64,000 nt of DNA. It comes from Methylobacterium sp. NMS14P (lineage in GTDB: Bacteria; Pseudomonadota; Alphaproteobacteria; Rhizobiales; Beijerinckiaceae). Below are positions 62,329-64,000 of this stretch, piece after piece. The position numbers and the translations under genes were made by a program. Within the stretch, counting starts at the first letter, position 1. Every line of letters starts with the position of its first letter. The DNA is taken from NCBI RefSeq assembly GCF_028583545.1, contig NZ_CP087106.1:5625001-5689000 (forward strand), in the 5' to 3' direction. Under the pieces are notes generated by a model that saw only the letters and a program-made list of their open reading frames with translations, made no database searches and had not been told where the DNA came from.

Positions 62329-63396
62329 TCACGGACGATCGCAACTGGGTGTGGCCGGGCGCACGCCGGCGCGGCGGGCCTCGAGGTTCTGCCAGACGAG
62401 CAGGGCCGGCAGGCCGAGCACCACGTCGGGCACGCGGCGCGCGAGCGACAGGGCCAAGGCGGTCCCCGCATCGATGCCGAACAGGCCGCAGACCAGCACG
62501 AGCCCGCCTTCCTGGACGCCGAGCCCGCTCGGGACGAGGAAGGCGGCGGCCTTGATCGCCTGGCTCAGCGCCTCGATCACCAGGATGTCGGTCCAGCCGA
62601 CATGGTCCACGCCGATGCAGGCGAGCACCACCGCGACCTCGACCGTGCCGAGCAGCCAGGCCAGGGCGTGGAGGGCGAAGGACTGGGCGAGATGACCCCG
62701 GCGGCCCGGAGCCCAGACCGTGTCCAGGGCGCCCTGGATCCGGCGGTTCGGCTCGGGGCGGACCTCGGCCTCGCGCACGAAGCGCCGGCCGAGGGCGGCG
62801 AGGCGGTCCTCGAGCACCCGCACGATGCCGGTCCGCTGCAGGGCGAAGAACGCCGCCACCGCCAGCCCGGCCACGACGAGCGTCCGCAGCGTCCAGCTGG
62901 CGAGCGCGGCCGCCTCGGCGCCCTCGACCCGGCTCAGGAGGCCGGCGCCGAGACCGGCGAACAGGGCGAGCGTTCCGACTTGGAACAGCATGTCGGCCAG
63001 GACGGAGGCGGCCGCCAGCGTGCCGGCGACACCCCAGAAGGTCAGCAGGCGGGCGCCCAGGACGTCCCCGCCCACCGAGGCCACGGGCAGCAGCACGTTG
63101 ATGCCTTCGCGGACGAAGCGCAGGATCAGGCAGGCCGAAGCCGTCGCGGGCGCCACCCCGTCGAGGATGCGCGCCCAGGCGAGGCCGCAGAGCAGGATCA
63201 CCGCGATCCGCACCAGGGTGACGCCGACGAAGCCCGCCACGCCGATCCGCCCGAAGGCCGCGGCGACCGCGCCGAGATCGTTGGTCGCCACGAGCCAGAC
63301 GGCGAGGCCGAGGCCGATCAGGGTGCCGAACAGCGGCAGGCGACGCAGCACGGCGTGGGCCGCCCGCCGCTTCCGGGAAACAGGGTCGCCGGTCAC
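62329..63396 (-). CDS. UPF0104/YbhN-type polytopic protein, HpnL-like
   Basis: The 355-residue protein starts at GTG 63396 and has about eight membrane helices. Family features are LPLFGTLIGLGLAVWLVATNDLGAVAAAFGRIG, REGINVLLPVASVGGDVLGARLLTFWGVAGTLAAASVLADMLFQVG and VPSGLGVQEGGLVLVCGLFG. This group includes hopanoid-linked HpnL and flippase-like LPG-synthase transmembrane domains. Methylobacterium makes hopanoids, so a hopanoid lipid role is plausible. No other hpn gene is in view. Confidence 0.8.
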   Translation of the reverse strand: MTGDPVSRKRRAAHAVLRRLPLFGTLIGLGLAVWLVATNDLGAVAAAFGRIGVAGFVGVTLVRIAVILLCGLAWARILDGVAPATASACLILRFVREGINVLLPVASVGGDVLGARLLTFWGVAGTLAAASVLADMLFQVGTLALFAGLGAGLLSRVEGAEAAALASWTLRTLVVAGLAVAAFFALQRTGIVRVLEDRLAALGRRFVREAEVRPEPNRRIQGALDTVWAPGRRGHLAQSFALHALAWLLGTVEVAVVLACIGVDHVGWTDILVIEALSQAIKAAAFLVPSGLGVQEGGLVLVCGLFGIDAGTALALSLARRVPDVVLGLPALLVWQNLEARRAGVRPATPSCDRP

Positions 63397-63451
63397 GGTG
63401 TGCGGGCCTCGCGTCGAGAGGCGGGCAAGAGCGCGCTCCAGGTTGTGCCGG

Positions 63452-63883
63452 TCAGCGGACCGGCGGCGATTCGTCGGGTGGTATCGCCGCTAGAGCGGTA
63501 TTGGGGCCGAATTCGGGGACCGCACGACGCGGCAGGACGGGATTGAGCACCGCGGCGAGCGCGTCGGCGGAGTCGGCGGCCGGGTCGAGCAGGACGACCC
63601 GGCCCGCGGCCAGGCTCGCGCCCGTCGCGACCGCCACGGCGCGCTTCGGGCAGGGACCCAGGCAGCCCGTTTCCACGATGCAGAGCTTCTGCCGGCGCCC
63701 GGTCCCCCCGTCGCGGGCGGCCCGCTTCCCGGCCTTCTTCAGCAGCGCGCGGAGGTCCCGCCCGCGCAGGCCCTGCCGCTTGGCGCATTTGGAGCAGACG
63801 ACCACGATCTCGGACAGTTTGGTCTTGGCCGTGCGGCCGGCCGGGCGGCCATCCGGGGCCGCGGCACGCGGTTCTGTCATCAT
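63452..63883 (-). CDS. Thioredoxin-like [2Fe-2S] ferredoxin
   Basis: A 143-residue protein. Cluster cysteines are VVCSKCAKRQGL and LCIVETGCLGPCPKRAVAV, matching the four-Cys pattern of thioredoxin-fold ferredoxins and small (2Fe-2S) domain proteins. It starts at ATG 63883 (a second ATG at 63880). It may supply electrons to a nearby enzyme; the HpnL-like gene is 55 bases downstream on the same strand. Confidence 0.78.
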   Translation of the reverse strand: MMTEPRAAAPDGRPAGRTAKTKLSEIVVVCSKCAKRQGLRGRDLRALLKKAGKRAARDGGTGRRQKLCIVETGCLGPCPKRAVAVATGASLAAGRVVLLDPAADSADALAAVLNPVLPRRAVPEFGPNTALAAIPPDESPPVR

Positions 63884-64000
63884 TCAGAGACTGTAGGACG
63901 CGATACCCGTCCCGGGCTACAGCGCCCGTCGCCGCGGTGCAGCAGCCGAGGGGCGGTCGGGCCGGGCGCCATAAAAAGGGCCTAAAAGAACGGGATCCCG

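Overview
The window is GC-rich (visibly near 70%), densely coded DNA from an alphaproteobacterium, most likely Methylobacterium or Methylorubrum in the Hyphomicrobiales. The pointers are an NAD-dependent molybdenum formate dehydrogenase operon (fdsGBAD/fdh2CBAD type), a PhyR/NepR general stress module with EcfG-type promoters, a special acyl carrier protein (acpXL) cluster for very-long-chain lipid A acyl groups, homospermidine synthase, two CrtI/CrtN-type carotenoid desaturases with C30-type tailoring enzymes, and an HpnL-like membrane protein. No tRNA, rRNA, insertion sequence or CRISPR array was seen.

Layout. 1-3.9 kb: right edge of a gene-transfer-agent/phage-like cluster (baseplate C-terminus, DUF2793 protein, lysozyme, holin-like and small membrane proteins), interrupted by an opposite-strand SGNH hydrolase. 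4-7.7 kb: PepSY protein, OmpR-type regulator, PrpF-like isomerase, sensor kinase. 7.9-12.6 kb: cytochrome c maturation ccmI-ccmE-ccmF-ccmH. 13.6-18.9 kb: formate dehydrogenase. 19.2-24.6 kb: scoAB, AsmA, DUF1499 and MBL-fold proteins. 24.8-28.5 kb: a compact general stress island with DUF1328, nepR, phyR, a predicted small RNA, a small exported protein and a KGG-motif protein. 28.5-33.3 kb: SCO-like protein, L,D-transpeptidase, nuclease and AI-2E family transporter among others. 33.6-35.6 kb: acpXL cluster. 35.9-39.2 kb: cspA, NAD kinase, CutA. 39.6-50.2 kb: carotenoid desaturases, acyltransferase, glycosyltransferase and an ABC exporter. 50.4-57.5 kb: housekeeping and envelope genes including homospermidine synthase and an IalB-like protein. 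57.7-63.9 kb: a large exported AMIN-like/TPR protein, a P-loop kinase, fliP, an HpnL-like protein and a thioredoxin-fold ferredoxin.

The strongest new signal is in the stress island. Five exact GGAAC-N16/17-CGTT promoters fall within 2.2 kb, with a sixth at 31.5 kb. Two are divergent and serve nepR and phyR. One drives nothing but a ~92-nt stretch that ends in an intrinsic terminator and folds into a hairpin with a C-rich, anti-Shine-Dalgarno loop; this is the expected form of a GsrN-like stress small RNA. A second candidate system is the tight operon of crtN, a DUF2141 protein and a two-gene ABC exporter, which suggests export or flipping of a carotenoid product.
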